From the NCBI GenBank assembly GCA_019828595.1, contig JAHQRK010000010.1, positions 2,170,001 to 2,234,000 on the forward strand: a DNA stretch of 64,000 nucleotides, written 5' to 3'. This DNA comes from Aphanomyces cochlioides. Taxonomy: Eukaryota; Oomycota; Saprolegniomycetes; Saprolegniales; Verrucalvaceae. Of the stretch, positions 11,567 to 20,789 are shown piece by piece. The notes under the pieces are model-generated. The model was not told where the DNA came from, made no database searches, and was given only the letters and a program-made list of their open reading frames with translations. The translations under genes were made by a program, and so were the position numbers. How positions within the stretch are numbered: the stretch's first letter is position 1; every line of letters begins with the position of its first letter.

Positions 11567-11738
11567 CGTTCGTGCGATTGACAAGTGATGCGAGCTTCGG
11601 AGTTCGCTGATCTCCGCCGTTGCATTCCACGTGGAATTCTTCAACTCTTCAGCTACAACGTGATAACGTTCTTGGCAGCACAAGCCACCCCACAAGTGAA
11701 GATTGATCGAGTGAGGATCGTTGCTTGGTGCTTAAAAT

Positions 11739-12224
11739 CTACCGGTAGCTAGGGGCGATGAAGTACCAAGGCACGCAGTTGGCGTCCCATATCCATATCC
11801 CGCCGTCGTCGCGCAAGAGTAGACAATATGGAGCTTTGCCGTGGAGGCTTGTCTTAGTTGCCCACACGGGAACATTTTTGGCTGTTAAGAGCACGAGATT
11901 GCCGTCATCTTGCATCAAGAGTCGAGCGCCACCGCGACCAGCAGTCTCGGCTTGCCATACCTGTTCGTTCTTGTCGTTCAACACGACGATATTTGAGTCT
12001 TCTTGGAGACGAAGCCGCGCAGTTTGATGTCTTGACACCAGAGCCGTCGTGAAGTTGAGCGAGACCTTGACTTCCGTGCGAGACAGCAGCACATTTGTTA
12101 GCCCTGGAGTTGAAGTGCAGATCTCGCAATACTCCGACAAGGATGTTGCAGCCGCGGGGAACACCATATCGCTCACGACGCTGAGCAACCAAAGCCATGC
12201 GATGACGCTGGTTTCACGCAGCAT
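11739..12224 (-). CDS. secreted B-type lectin domain protein, copy 6
   Basis: The protein has 161 residues with a signal peptide (MLRETSVIAWLWLLSVVSDM). The mature part starts near EYCEIC. Sugar-site repeats are LQEDSNIVVL, MQDDGNLVLL and RDDGGIWIW; APYCLLL is present. It is the last member of the cluster and lies 172 bases upstream of copy 5 on the same strand. Confidence 0.82.
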   Translation of the reverse strand: MLRETSVIAWLWLLSVVSDMVFPAAATSLSEYCEICTSTPGLTNVLLSRTEVKVSLNFTTALVSRHQTARLRLQEDSNIVVLNDKNEQVWQAETAGRGGARLLMQDDGNLVLLTAKNVPVWATKTSLHGKAPYCLLLRDDGGIWIWDANCVPWYFIAPSYR

Positions 12225-12364
12225 GGCCGATTGAATATGACGGCGTGGCGTGACTTCTTGCTTTAGCTACGGCTTGAAGCTTGCACTGCACTGCAACTTG
12301 GCAAAATTGCAGTGCAGTCGGAGGTTTCCTGTGGACCTTCGACTCGATTGATGGTAAATTACAA

Positions 12365-13075
12365 TTAAAGTTCACGCGAGTGAGTACGTCCAAGAGGTGA
12401 TAAGGCTGGAATGGCAAGCGGGACGTCCAAGGAAGACCCGCGACCGCTTGTGGTTGCATCTGGCACGACGACTACGACGGGAATAGCTTCTCGCACTGGA
12501 GCATGACCACGAGCTGTTCGTCGACTGAATTCAATAGACATGGTGGCATCTCGAGGTGAGTCTTCCTCGTGGTGGCTAAACTTGTCGAAGACGCGGATGA
12601 GGAACTTGGAAGACGTATAGAGACAACAAACGAGCGCCAAGAACAAGCAGGTGGCAATCACAACGGCCTTCGTTGGAATGCCATCATCAGCGACTTTCTT
12701 CGTCGTTTGTGGCATTGACGTTGGCTCTGCAGTGGTCGCGGAAGTGCCTCCAGTCTCGAGAGATCGGCTAGTCTGGCTGCAATCAACTGCATCATCGGGA
12801 CATAATCGTCTCCTGCTGTCCACGTACGCACTACACTCAACACGACCATGCGATCCACGAGAGAAACACGGAGCCAGCGAGACGTCTCGCTCAATCTGGA
12901 CGTCCAGAGACGGTTGATAGCACTGCTTGACGCTACAAAGAGTGTCTGGAAGGGCTGAGCCCTGGACCATCCATGAGAATGCCAGCGAGAGAGCCACTTT
13001 GACGTGCATTACTCTTGCTTTTGTGGTTGATGGGCAAGTGGAGGGAGGCTCACATGATTGCGTCTCACGTCTCAT
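12365..13075 (-). CDS. single-pass membrane protein with Cys-containing ectodomain
   Basis: The frame has 236 codons from the first ATG at 13075. The second ATG at 13009 (MHVKVALSLAFSWMVQGSA) gives a better signal peptide and may be the true start. The ectodomain holds about eight Cys, followed by a Thr/Ser-rich stalk (TSATTAEPTSMPQTTKK), one membrane segment (AVVIATCLFLALVCCLYTSS) and a basic cytoplasmic tail of about 80 residues. It lies next to the lectin cluster on the same strand. Family not recognised; a surface receptor-like or adhesion role is only a guess. Confidence 0.6.
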   Translation of the reverse strand: MRRETQSCEPPSTCPSTTKARVMHVKVALSLAFSWMVQGSALPDTLCSVKQCYQPSLDVQIERDVSLAPCFSRGSHGRVECSAYVDSRRRLCPDDAVDCSQTSRSLETGGTSATTAEPTSMPQTTKKVADDGIPTKAVVIATCLFLALVCCLYTSSKFLIRVFDKFSHHEEDSPRDATMSIEFSRRTARGHAPVREAIPVVVVVPDATTSGRGSSLDVPLAIPALSPLGRTHSREL

Positions 13076-13700
13076 TCCAGTGACATGTGTCTCGACCGTA
13101 TGACTCCGTGTTAAAACCTTGTTAACGTCGAAAACTTGACTGGTCTAAACCCTTTAACGTTAGATTTCGGGATTAAAAACGTCTTTTGTTGTGTCACGCG
13201 ACTTGCTTGCGGTAGAGCGATGGTCCTGTTGGTGGACATGCCTCTTGTTCGACAGCATTACACGAGACACTGCGGCAGATGCAGCTTGGAGTTGAGCCAC
13301 TTTAAAGCCTTATGACAACTGGGTCAACGCTCATTCAAAATTTACGAAGAAAGCGAGAGCTGGTCGATCCCAAGTTCAGAGGCTGCAATCTCGTCGCTGG
13401 ACTTCGGGCAAGCTGAAATGTATATATATACAGGACGAGAGCGCCACTGGCATATCTTTTAACGGGAATGCACAATTCATGAACGAGCTGGTTGCCATGG
13501 TCGGAGTGTCGCCATGCGATCGAAATTTTGGTCTGCAGTGTGCTCGCAATTGCCACGGATTACAAACACCCGACCAGTAGAAACGAAGTCAACAGTTACT
13601 GTAACTTTCGACACAGGTCAAATCAATGGTTATTGGACATTTTCTAAATTTTAAGGATAATAAGTTTAAATGCAGTAAATACAGAAGCCAATTTGAAGTA
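13076..13700. other. intergenic, no gene seen
   Basis: AT-moderate sequence with a short tgtatatatataca run near 13419. Nothing else supported. Confidence 0.4.
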
Positions 13701-13941
13701 GGTCATTAGAGAGATTTCGCAAATGACTTTCTCGTGAAAAAACTCATGAAATGCATAAAGTTTCACGGAGCCTGTTCAGACTTGATGCATTTCGTGACAG
13801 ACGGCTCGTGATCGTGTCGTGAAAACGAGTCGTTTCATGACACTGGAGAGTCGTCGAATATCCTCCAAACTTTGATATCGAACACTATTCTGTTTTGAAG
13901 TTTGTTAACAATCTATCGCACACACGGCAGATTCGTTGACA

Positions 13942-14685
13942 ATGTCTGAGGATGGCAGGGACATGGATCCACCTGAGCAACCACAGCAACAAGTGGTCGA
14001 GCGAAAAAAGCGGTTCATCTTCAAGGACAACCACGACGAGCTTCTCTTGCTGGAAGTTTTTGGAGACAACGGATTGTTTACGCACGGTGTAAAGAAGTCC
14101 GAAGCGTGGGCCAAGATTGAAAACAATCTAAGGCTGCTTGGTGTGGAAGCAACGGCACACAGTATGCAATGCCGCTTGCGCTCTTTGTACGAAACGCATA
14201 TCAAAGAAGAGAACGCGTCTAAAGCAGCTAGCGGTGTAGTCGAGACATTGACTGAAAAGAAGCGCTTATTACAAGAATATCACGACGCGCTTATGGACGA
14301 GAAAGAAGCGAAACTCTCGAAAAAGGTAAAATCTGCTGAGGTTGACAATGCAAATGAGATTGGCGGCAAAGCATTACGTGATGCTGCCATGATGAGCATG
14401 GACACAAAGCAATCGTCTGAGTCAAAGTCAAACAAATTGTCCCTCAACACAATATTTGAAAGTCTCAACGAATCAAAAATGTTGGAATTTGACCTTCGAA
14501 AGCGGGACTTGGACCTTCGGCAAGCCGAAGCAGAAGCCAAACAAGACTTGAAACGCCGCAGAATTGAAATCGACTTGAAGAATGCCGAAAATCAATCTAG
14601 AGCACTTGCGCTTCAAGAGCAACAAATGAAGTTGCAAGCCAATCTAATTGCAATACTTCAGTCATTCGCACCAAAAGAACAATGA
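13942..14685 (+). CDS. Myb/SANT-like partner protein of Harbinger element A
   Basis: The protein has 247 residues. In PIF/Harbinger elements the second protein carries a Myb/SANT-like DNA-binding domain and helps the transposase reach the nucleus and the termini. Residues about 30-95 show the spacing of such a domain (LLEVFGDNG, EAWAKIENNLRLLG, MQCRLRSLYETH). The C-terminal half is a long charged coiled coil (residues about 170-240, rich in RKRDLDLRQAEAEAK-like heptads). The start is the ATG at 13942. The frame is intact. It faces the transposase gene, with stop codons about 60 bases apart. Confidence 0.7.
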   Translation: MSEDGRDMDPPEQPQQQVVERKKRFIFKDNHDELLLLEVFGDNGLFTHGVKKSEAWAKIENNLRLLGVEATAHSMQCRLRSLYETHIKEENASKAASGVVETLTEKKRLLQEYHDALMDEKEAKLSKKVKSAEVDNANEIGGKALRDAAMMSMDTKQSSESKSNKLSLNTIFESLNESKMLEFDLRKRDLDLRQAEAEAKQDLKRRRIEIDLKNAENQSRALALQEQQMKLQANLIAILQSFAPKEQ

Positions 14686-14744
14686 CTGTGAGGTATGAAT
14701 GTAGTCATGTATTAATTGATGTTTATCTCGTCATTCCATTTGCA

Positions 14745-15788
14745 TCATCCAGATGATAGATAGTCTTCAATCGTTGGTGGATCGACGCCAAAAAAGGCAC
14801 TCGTTTGATTGCCAAGTCTTGTGCAAGTCAGACAATTCGTCAACAAAGCACCGATAAGATATTGCATGCCAACCGGTGAAGCGAAGACCTTCAGATTTTT
14901 CTTGAAATCCAAAAAGGCCCAATGACGAACAAGATCTCCAAAGCACCATTCGACGGCGACGCGCACTTTACTCATTCGGCGGTTGAATTCCTTTTGATGA
15001 GCAGTAAGATTGGCCGACTTGTAAGGACCAACAAGCCAATTCAATACTGGATAAGCGGGATCACCGTAAATAACGGCATTGACCCCAGCAGCTTCCATTT
15101 TCTCTCCAATTTTGCTCTCTCTCAGCAAGGCTACATCATGTCGCCTACCTTCAATTGGTCCATAGAGCGAGACAATCAATCCATTAGTCATGACGATGCT
15201 TTGGAATTATATCGCATGGACTCGCTTGTGCCCATTATAGGCTTGTCGTTGAAAGAAGGTTGGTCGGGAGATCGGGCGAACTGTCCCGTCGATGAATCCC
15301 ATACAACGTAGTTGCATTCTTGACCTTTTTGATATAGCATTCACAGACCTCTCGGCATACTGTTGTATGATGCGGGTGTCAAATACAATCTTGTCTTTAT
15401 ACTTGTCGTAGAGTGTGAAGAGAATGAACTTGAAGATTCTACAGAGAACAGGTTTTGAACGACCAAAGTGCATTGACATCTCAATCCAACGATTTGGATA
15501 GCTGAGACGTTTAAGCAGGATTAAAACGGCATCTACGTTGGTTACACGGGTTCTGCATGGTAGTATGATTGTTGAGCTCAAGTTGAATTGAGTAAGCATT
15601 GACCTGAAACCTGCCTTGTTGAACCTGAAGAGCTCAACAAAAGTCGCGTCGTTGACCAAGTCCATGTCGAAACGAGTCGTCGGAATGGATATACTCTCAC
15701 GGATTGTTCGATTGAGCAGCATGTACAAGAGCACATTGTCGCCATGCTCGTGCGCCATGAGCGCCAAGGTTCGCGCCAAATCATCCAT
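14745..15788 (-). pseudogene. Harbinger-type DDE transposase of element A, one nonsense codon
   Basis: The frame of about 347 codons is interrupted only by a TAA at 15207-15209. It reads ...GHKRVHAI, stop, FQSIVMTNGLIVSLYGP..., in the same frame on both sides; the expected residue is Lys (AAA to TAA). The DDE triad is visible: D in GFIDGT, D in YGDPAYP, E in VEWCFGDL. Upstream is a helix-turn-helix-like region (MSMHFGRSKPVLCRIF). One point mutation is enough to explain the loss, so the copy is young or was recently active. Confidence 0.85.
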
Positions 15789-16020
15789 TGTTCGCTTGTT
15801 TTTCGTGAGTTACAAAACGTGCGAAACCATGAATAGATCCACTGTCGCTAAATATATCATGAAACAATCTCATGACAAATTCGATGACATTGGCCACTTT
15901 GCGAAACATCTGTATTAGTGGGTGTCAGTTGTGACAGCATCTTAGATATCACGTTGAGAATTTTGACCAATAGACGATTTTTCAGATATTCGAAGAATAA
16001 AGCGAGTGAAACCCCCCAAC

Positions 16021-16078
16021 TGCTCAAGATGCTGCCGTCTTGTGAATGGGGATTCACAAGACGGCAGCATCTTGAGCA
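16021..16078. repeat. perfect 27-base inverted repeat with 4-base loop
   Basis: The arms 16021-16047 and 16052-16078 are exact reverse complements around gggg. Each arm contains aagatgctgcc or its complement, which is also the inner end of the element B terminal repeats. The repeat sits 10 bases before the transposase ATG, so it may be a subterminal binding site, a hairpin in the transposase leader, or a relic of two terminal repeats joined head to head. Confidence 0.85.
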
Positions 16079-16087
16079 CCCGCCCTT

Positions 16088-17347
16088 ATGGTCAAAGTGA
16101 GCGACAGACAGCTCGTTCTCCAGTCTGCTTGGAGACGCTTAAGAGCTAGACGAGGTGCAAGAATTATCGGTGCCATATTGGACATGACAGATGAAGCGTC
16201 AAACCAACTTGATTTGTTGTTTCTTTCCTGGATCCGATCAGTTATCTCTAATCGCTACTTACACCCTCGACACCAAGTCTCCCAGCGTTCCCGCTTTCAA
16301 CATTTCCTTTATACTGTACCAGAAACTCGATTTCGTAAACTGTTCAGATTGGAACGCTCATCATTCAAAACTCTCGTCAAAATTTTGCAGTCTTCTCCAG
16401 AATTTCAAAGCCGCCTTGGCTCAAAACAAAGAGCTCCAGTTGCCCATCACTTGCTGGTGGCTCTATACTTCTTGGGTGCGAATGGAAATGCTGTTTCGAA
16501 TGAGCACTTGGCTTCTACTTTTGACATTGGCAGTGGAACAGTTAAGGAGTACATCGATCGAACTATTTCAGCTCTAGTAAGACAGCGTGAAAGGTTTATT
16601 CGATGGCCAAGCAGTATTGAATCAAATCACATTGCCTCCCAGATTGAGAACATGTGTGGTTTTAGAGATTGCATTGGCTTTATAGATGGTACCCTTTTCC
16701 CCCTTGAATTCAAGCCCTCAGTCCATGGAGAAGACTATTATGCACGTAAAGGCTGCTATGCTGTGGCTGGACAAGTAATATGTGACCATCGTGGAGTTAT
16801 CTTGGATATATACACTGGATGGCCTGGATCCACCCATGACAATAGAGTATGGAGAAATTGCAGGATGAACAAGTCGCCTGAATCATTTTTTGGCGTACAC
16901 CAATATCTCTTAGGTGACTTTGCTTACAAAGAATGTCAAAGCATTGTCCCAGCATTCAAATGTCTTCCCCACAACAGCCTCGAGCCATGGAAAGAGTATT
17001 TCAATACCAAGCTTGCACGAGGACGTATTAAGGTAGAACACTGTATTGGGATGTTGAAAGGCAGGTTCCAGTATTTAAAGCGCATGAGAAAGCTTATCAA
17101 GGGCAAACGCAGCATGCAGTCGCTCATTCGTACGATCATTGCAGCTTGTGTACTGCACAACATCCTCCTCACCGAAAATGATCGTATACCCAAGTTATGG
17201 ATTGAGTTGCAAAGAAATTGTTTTTGCAATGCTGATCTACGAGGTTGCAAAGTTTGCTTGTCAAATGGCGACAGTAGAGATGGATACACAACTCGCTCAC
17301 AACGCGATCTACTTGTAAGCCAGCTACTAGAAGGATCACAATTTTAA
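16088..17347 (+). CDS. PIF/Harbinger-like DDE transposase, element B
   Basis: The protein has 419 residues and an intact frame from the ATG at 16088. It cuts and joins transposon ends. The N-terminal third carries a helix-turn-helix-like region (HLASTFDIGSGTVKEYIDR). The DDE nuclease follows: first D in CIGFIDGTLFP, second D in YLLGDFAYKE, E in KVEHCIGMLKGRF. It looks like the HARBI1/PIF group. The stop lies about 28 bases from the stop of the facing partner gene. With no lesion in the catalytic core, it is the best candidate for an active transposase here, although its partner gene is damaged. Confidence 0.88.
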   Translation: MVKVSDRQLVLQSAWRRLRARRGARIIGAILDMTDEASNQLDLLFLSWIRSVISNRYLHPRHQVSQRSRFQHFLYTVPETRFRKLFRLERSSFKTLVKILQSSPEFQSRLGSKQRAPVAHHLLVALYFLGANGNAVSNEHLASTFDIGSGTVKEYIDRTISALVRQRERFIRWPSSIESNHIASQIENMCGFRDCIGFIDGTLFPLEFKPSVHGEDYYARKGCYAVAGQVICDHRGVILDIYTGWPGSTHDNRVWRNCRMNKSPESFFGVHQYLLGDFAYKECQSIVPAFKCLPHNSLEPWKEYFNTKLARGRIKVEHCIGMLKGRFQYLKRMRKLIKGKRSMQSLIRTIIAACVLHNILLTENDRIPKLWIELQRNCFCNADLRGCKVCLSNGDSRDGYTTRSQRDLLVSQLLEGSQF

Positions 17348-17375
17348 ACAATACATGTATTGATTTTATCACACG

Positions 17376-18256
17376 CTAGTCCATGGGGCAAGCTTCATCG
17401 ATCTCCTGGGTCGTCCACCCTTGCGTCTTCAATCGCTTTCGCATATCAACTTTCTTTACACGCAGTTCCATCTCAGCTTCTTCTCTTTTGATTTCAAGAA
17501 GTCGGATATTGAGCTGAGCTTGTCGTTCTTCGATTGCAAAACGCCTTTCATCAAGGTACTGTTTAGCTTCATGCTCATCTTTTTTTGTTTCATCTATAAG
17601 TTATCACGACGTAGTGAGTGACGAAGTGATGGAATTGTATTCTACCTCTTGCTCTTTGAGCTGAAATGTACGAGCTTCTAACACAGCCCACTCGTCGAGT
17701 TTTGTTTTCGTTGCCTTACGTTTGATTTTTTTGTTCGTATTATCTTTGGGCAAGGAGTAGTTGTCGTTATCATCATCGTCAAACTCGGTGTTGCTGGACT
17801 CATCATTGTTAATGTCCACGTCATCACTCGTTGCAAGAGCTTGCGATGATGGTCGGTCTCGCATGACATCGTCCAGTTCGTAGAAATACGTACAGTACAT
17901 CGCCTTGTAATCACTTTTCTAATTGAGTCCTCATCCACCACTCCTTGGCCTGTGTTCTCAAGTCAGTCTCGGGCGTCTCTGTATGACGACTCTATCACAG
18001 ATATCTTTTGAATGATATCTTTGGCCTTTCGGTGGCGTATCCCATTGTCGATCATCAACTGACGTATTCCATCAGCAAGCTTGCCTTTTGTCATGCCCGA
18101 CTGCTTGTCTCCTCCTTTCCACCGGTTGTAATTGGCTTCGTTGGAGAGCCACTCCACCAAGATAGCCATACTTGTCTTTCCACCACCAACGCCATCATTT
18201 GTCCACATAATTCGCTGGCTTTGAACCTTGGCCTTGGACTGTGAGACGGCCTTCAT
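17376..18256 (-). pseudogene. partner (SANT-like/coiled-coil) gene of element B, two lesions
   Basis: It starts at the ATG at 18256 (MKAVSQSKAKVQ). The N-terminal domain reads like the DNA-binding partner of Harbinger elements (SMAILVEWLSNEANYNRWKGGD). A TGA near 17963-17968 replaces an expected Trp (ARD, stop, LENTGQGVVDED). A 5-base tandem duplication (gtaca at 17890-17894 and 17895-17899) then shifts the frame just before FYELDDVMRDRPSS. An acidic stretch, basic NKKIKRK signal and coiled coil follow, and a last exon ending EIDEACPMD at 17376 appears to continue it after a short intron whose donor I could not fix. Confidence 0.7.
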
Positions 18257-18596
18257 CTTGGTTGCAATTCGGAGTTCCGAAAGAATAGGAGGTGTCCAAA
18301 GTATCCAATCAAACTAATTATACTCTTTGAATCTATAATTCCCCACACGTCCTTTTCACTCTAGAACTGAATAGATGTGAAGATGAACGAAAAGTAGCAC
18401 ATCTTGGCACGTCGAGGGTCGGCCAATGAATGAAGCTGGCCAAGATGATTTTCAAGATGCTGCCATAACTGACACCCACTATTGTCTTTGATGACCTGTT
18501 GTTACAGTAGTGTATCTGGTCTTCTTCAGCTGAGAGTAGCATATTTATAGTGATTGGTTACATATCTGACCAATAAGACCTGTTATTGTCACAACC

Positions 18597-20769
18597 ATGT
18601 CCAGCGACGAGGAGTCGCGTCCGAGAAAACACGTCTCGAAGCGCCATAAAGATCTCATATCAAAGCCTGGTGAACTCGACAACCCCGATGTCGACGCGAT
18701 TGTCGCGGATCTCTTGAATGTCCAGGACATCAACGACAGCCGGCTTGGAGATTCTAGCCGTCGCCAAGACAAGTCAGCCAGAAAGCAATTCATGAAATTC
18801 CTGGGGCCCTCAATTCAATCTTTTGAGACCATTCCAGTAGAGATAGTCTCAAAAGATACAATTGGCAAGTTCTGCTCTTTCTTACTCAGCAATACTACGA
18901 TAGGTTTTCAAACATCCATGAATTACCTTAGCTGCATTCGTCGTCAACTAGAGACGCAGTTCAAAACGAGCATTTTCAATGACAACTCGGGCTGGTATTC
19001 AAATACACGTCGTCAATTGGCAAAACAGTACGTGCTGAAAAGCTTAAAAGGTAGACATGTGTGCTATATTATATTTGTTATACATTAGCGTAGATGGCAC
19101 TAAATTAAAGGATCAAGCTCCACCCATGACAATTCATGACCTGACACAAATTGGAGAAATTCTATTTCGACAGAATGATCTCAAATCATTTGGAGATCGC
19201 ACACTACTCAATGCACAGTGGGCATCGATAGGGCGAGGCTCAGACGTGGGCAATATCCGATATCAAGACATTACATGGATGGATAGATTTAACATAGGTG
19301 ATATAACTCGACGAAAAGTCTCAAAACAGCACTCGTTATCGATCTTTCCTTCTGCATTGATTTGGCAAATTGATATGGTTGATTCCCTTGCCTGTCAACT
19401 TGTTTGCAATCGTTATTCAGCATCCGACAAAATATTTTATCACATGGGGCAAGGCTCGAATGAATTGAAAACAGCAGCATACTTTAACAGATTGATGAAG
19501 GTGATCTTTTGGAGACACTAGTCTTAAATTAAACATACCCTAGGCTATCTATAAGTTGAGTGGCTCAAATGATTTAACCCCAGACTTAATGTCCCATTCA
19601 AATAATCGTCGTGGTGCTGCTATTGCGGCAGCCTCAAATCAGCATGTATCTTTGCCCGACTTAGCCCATAGGGGGCAGTGGGCTGTGGAGAGTTTTTCAA
19701 AATTGATGGAGTACTTGTCTGAAACTTGGCATGGTGATCAAACAGTTGGGCGAGCTCTAAGTGGATGGGAGCAGCCTAACCTCCGAGTTTTCTCTGCTTC
19801 ATTGGAAGCTATATCGTCTGATCCTGGTGAACAAATAAAAATTAGCAGTTTTGTGGACAGCTTGTTTGGTTTTACTATGGACAGATTATCAAATAGATCG
19901 TTTGCAAATGCAATGACAGCTGCCCTATTAATGTACTTACGAGATACATTGCATGCATGTGAGAAGCACATGCTCCATAAGACTTTGCTTGAAGCAGGCC
20001 AAGCAGTATTTTGTGATACCGAAGACATTGTGCTCACAATTCTTTTAAAATGGGGTGAAAATATACGAACGAAGTTTATTATGGACAACTTGACTCAACT
20101 TAAGACCTCTGTTATCCTCCAGAATTTACCAAACGACGATATTGCTAAGCATTTTGTTGGTGCCAACACATTCTCCGATGTGCTCGAAAAACTCGTTTTG
20201 GGCTATCGTACATTGATGGGAGAAGTTTTAAATCTTCGAGGTTTGACATTCGAACTGCAAAATCTTGTGAAATCGCAGAGCAATCAACTGGCATCTATTC
20301 ACAATTTACTCGTACAAAATGGTTCAAATGTCTACCCTTTATCGAGTGATCAAGGAATTGAAAAATCATACATGAATATCTTGAACATAGGACACGTCAG
20401 AAGTTGGCCATCCGATTTTACATCGCTGGCAAATATTCAATTCTCTGAGTTGATTGTGAGATAGTTAGCTGAGTCATATGGAGCATACCTTTAGAACGAA
20501 ACAACAAAGTACAACACCGTGTTATTCAAGCAATTAGAATTGCTGAAAAATTCTATCCTATCAAAAAGATGATGATGAAGCCCCCCAGCAGAGTACCAAC
20601 CGAGAATGAAATGAAGCTCTGGAGATCTGTGGCTGTTGAAATACAGTCAAAAATATTGGACCACATCCAGGCAAATCGCGACACCAAGGAAAGAAAACGA
20701 GGACGAACTGGTGCTGTCGAAGGAGCCTTGAAACTGTGGTCGAAGCTGCGTCTTGACTCGACAATCTAA
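18597..20769 (+). CDS. Crypton-type tyrosine recombinase (last exon join unresolved)
   Basis: Cryptons move by a tyrosine recombinase acting on circular DNA. Exons are 18597-19050, 19094-19500 and 19544-20455 or on to the stop at 20464; introns 19051-19093 and 19501-19543 are both 43 bases, GT-AG. The catalytic set is present: R in SIGRGSDVGNIRY, a Lys region (RRKVSKQHSL), the HxxR box SHSNNRRGAA and, 30-40 residues on, a Tyr in MEYLSETWHGDQTVGRALSGW. The SAM-like N-terminal domain spans about residues 40-150. A further coding block at 20494-20769 (ERNNKVQHRVIQAIRI ... KLRLDSTI) looks like the C-terminus. The obvious splice 20456-20494 puts it one base out of frame, so either another splice or a lesion exists. 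Confidence 0.8.
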
Positions 20770-20789
20770 TCAATTCATAGTGAGACATA

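Larger units (their letters stand above)
13709..15914. mobile_element. PIF/Harbinger element A (boundaries tentative)
   Basis: This element holds two convergent genes, a Myb/SANT-like partner on plus and a DDE transposase on minus, the usual PIF/Harbinger content. Weak terminal similarity (tttcgcaaa near 13715 and tttgcgaaac near 15900, inverted) is flanked by TTA trinucleotides at 13706-13708 and 15915-15917. That fits the 3-base TWA target duplication of the superfamily, but the termini match too poorly to be sure. Confidence 0.5.
15917..18480. mobile_element. PIF/Harbinger-class element B with 27-base terminal inverted repeats
   Basis: The termini are agtgggtgtcagttgtgaca... at 15917-15943 and its inverted partner at 18454-18480, 27 bases with two mismatches. 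Both are flanked by att (15914-15916 and 18481-18483), a probable 3-base target duplication. Inside are an intact transposase on plus and a damaged partner gene on minus, convergent. It lies directly next to element A, whose transposase is clearly a different lineage. Confidence 0.8.
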
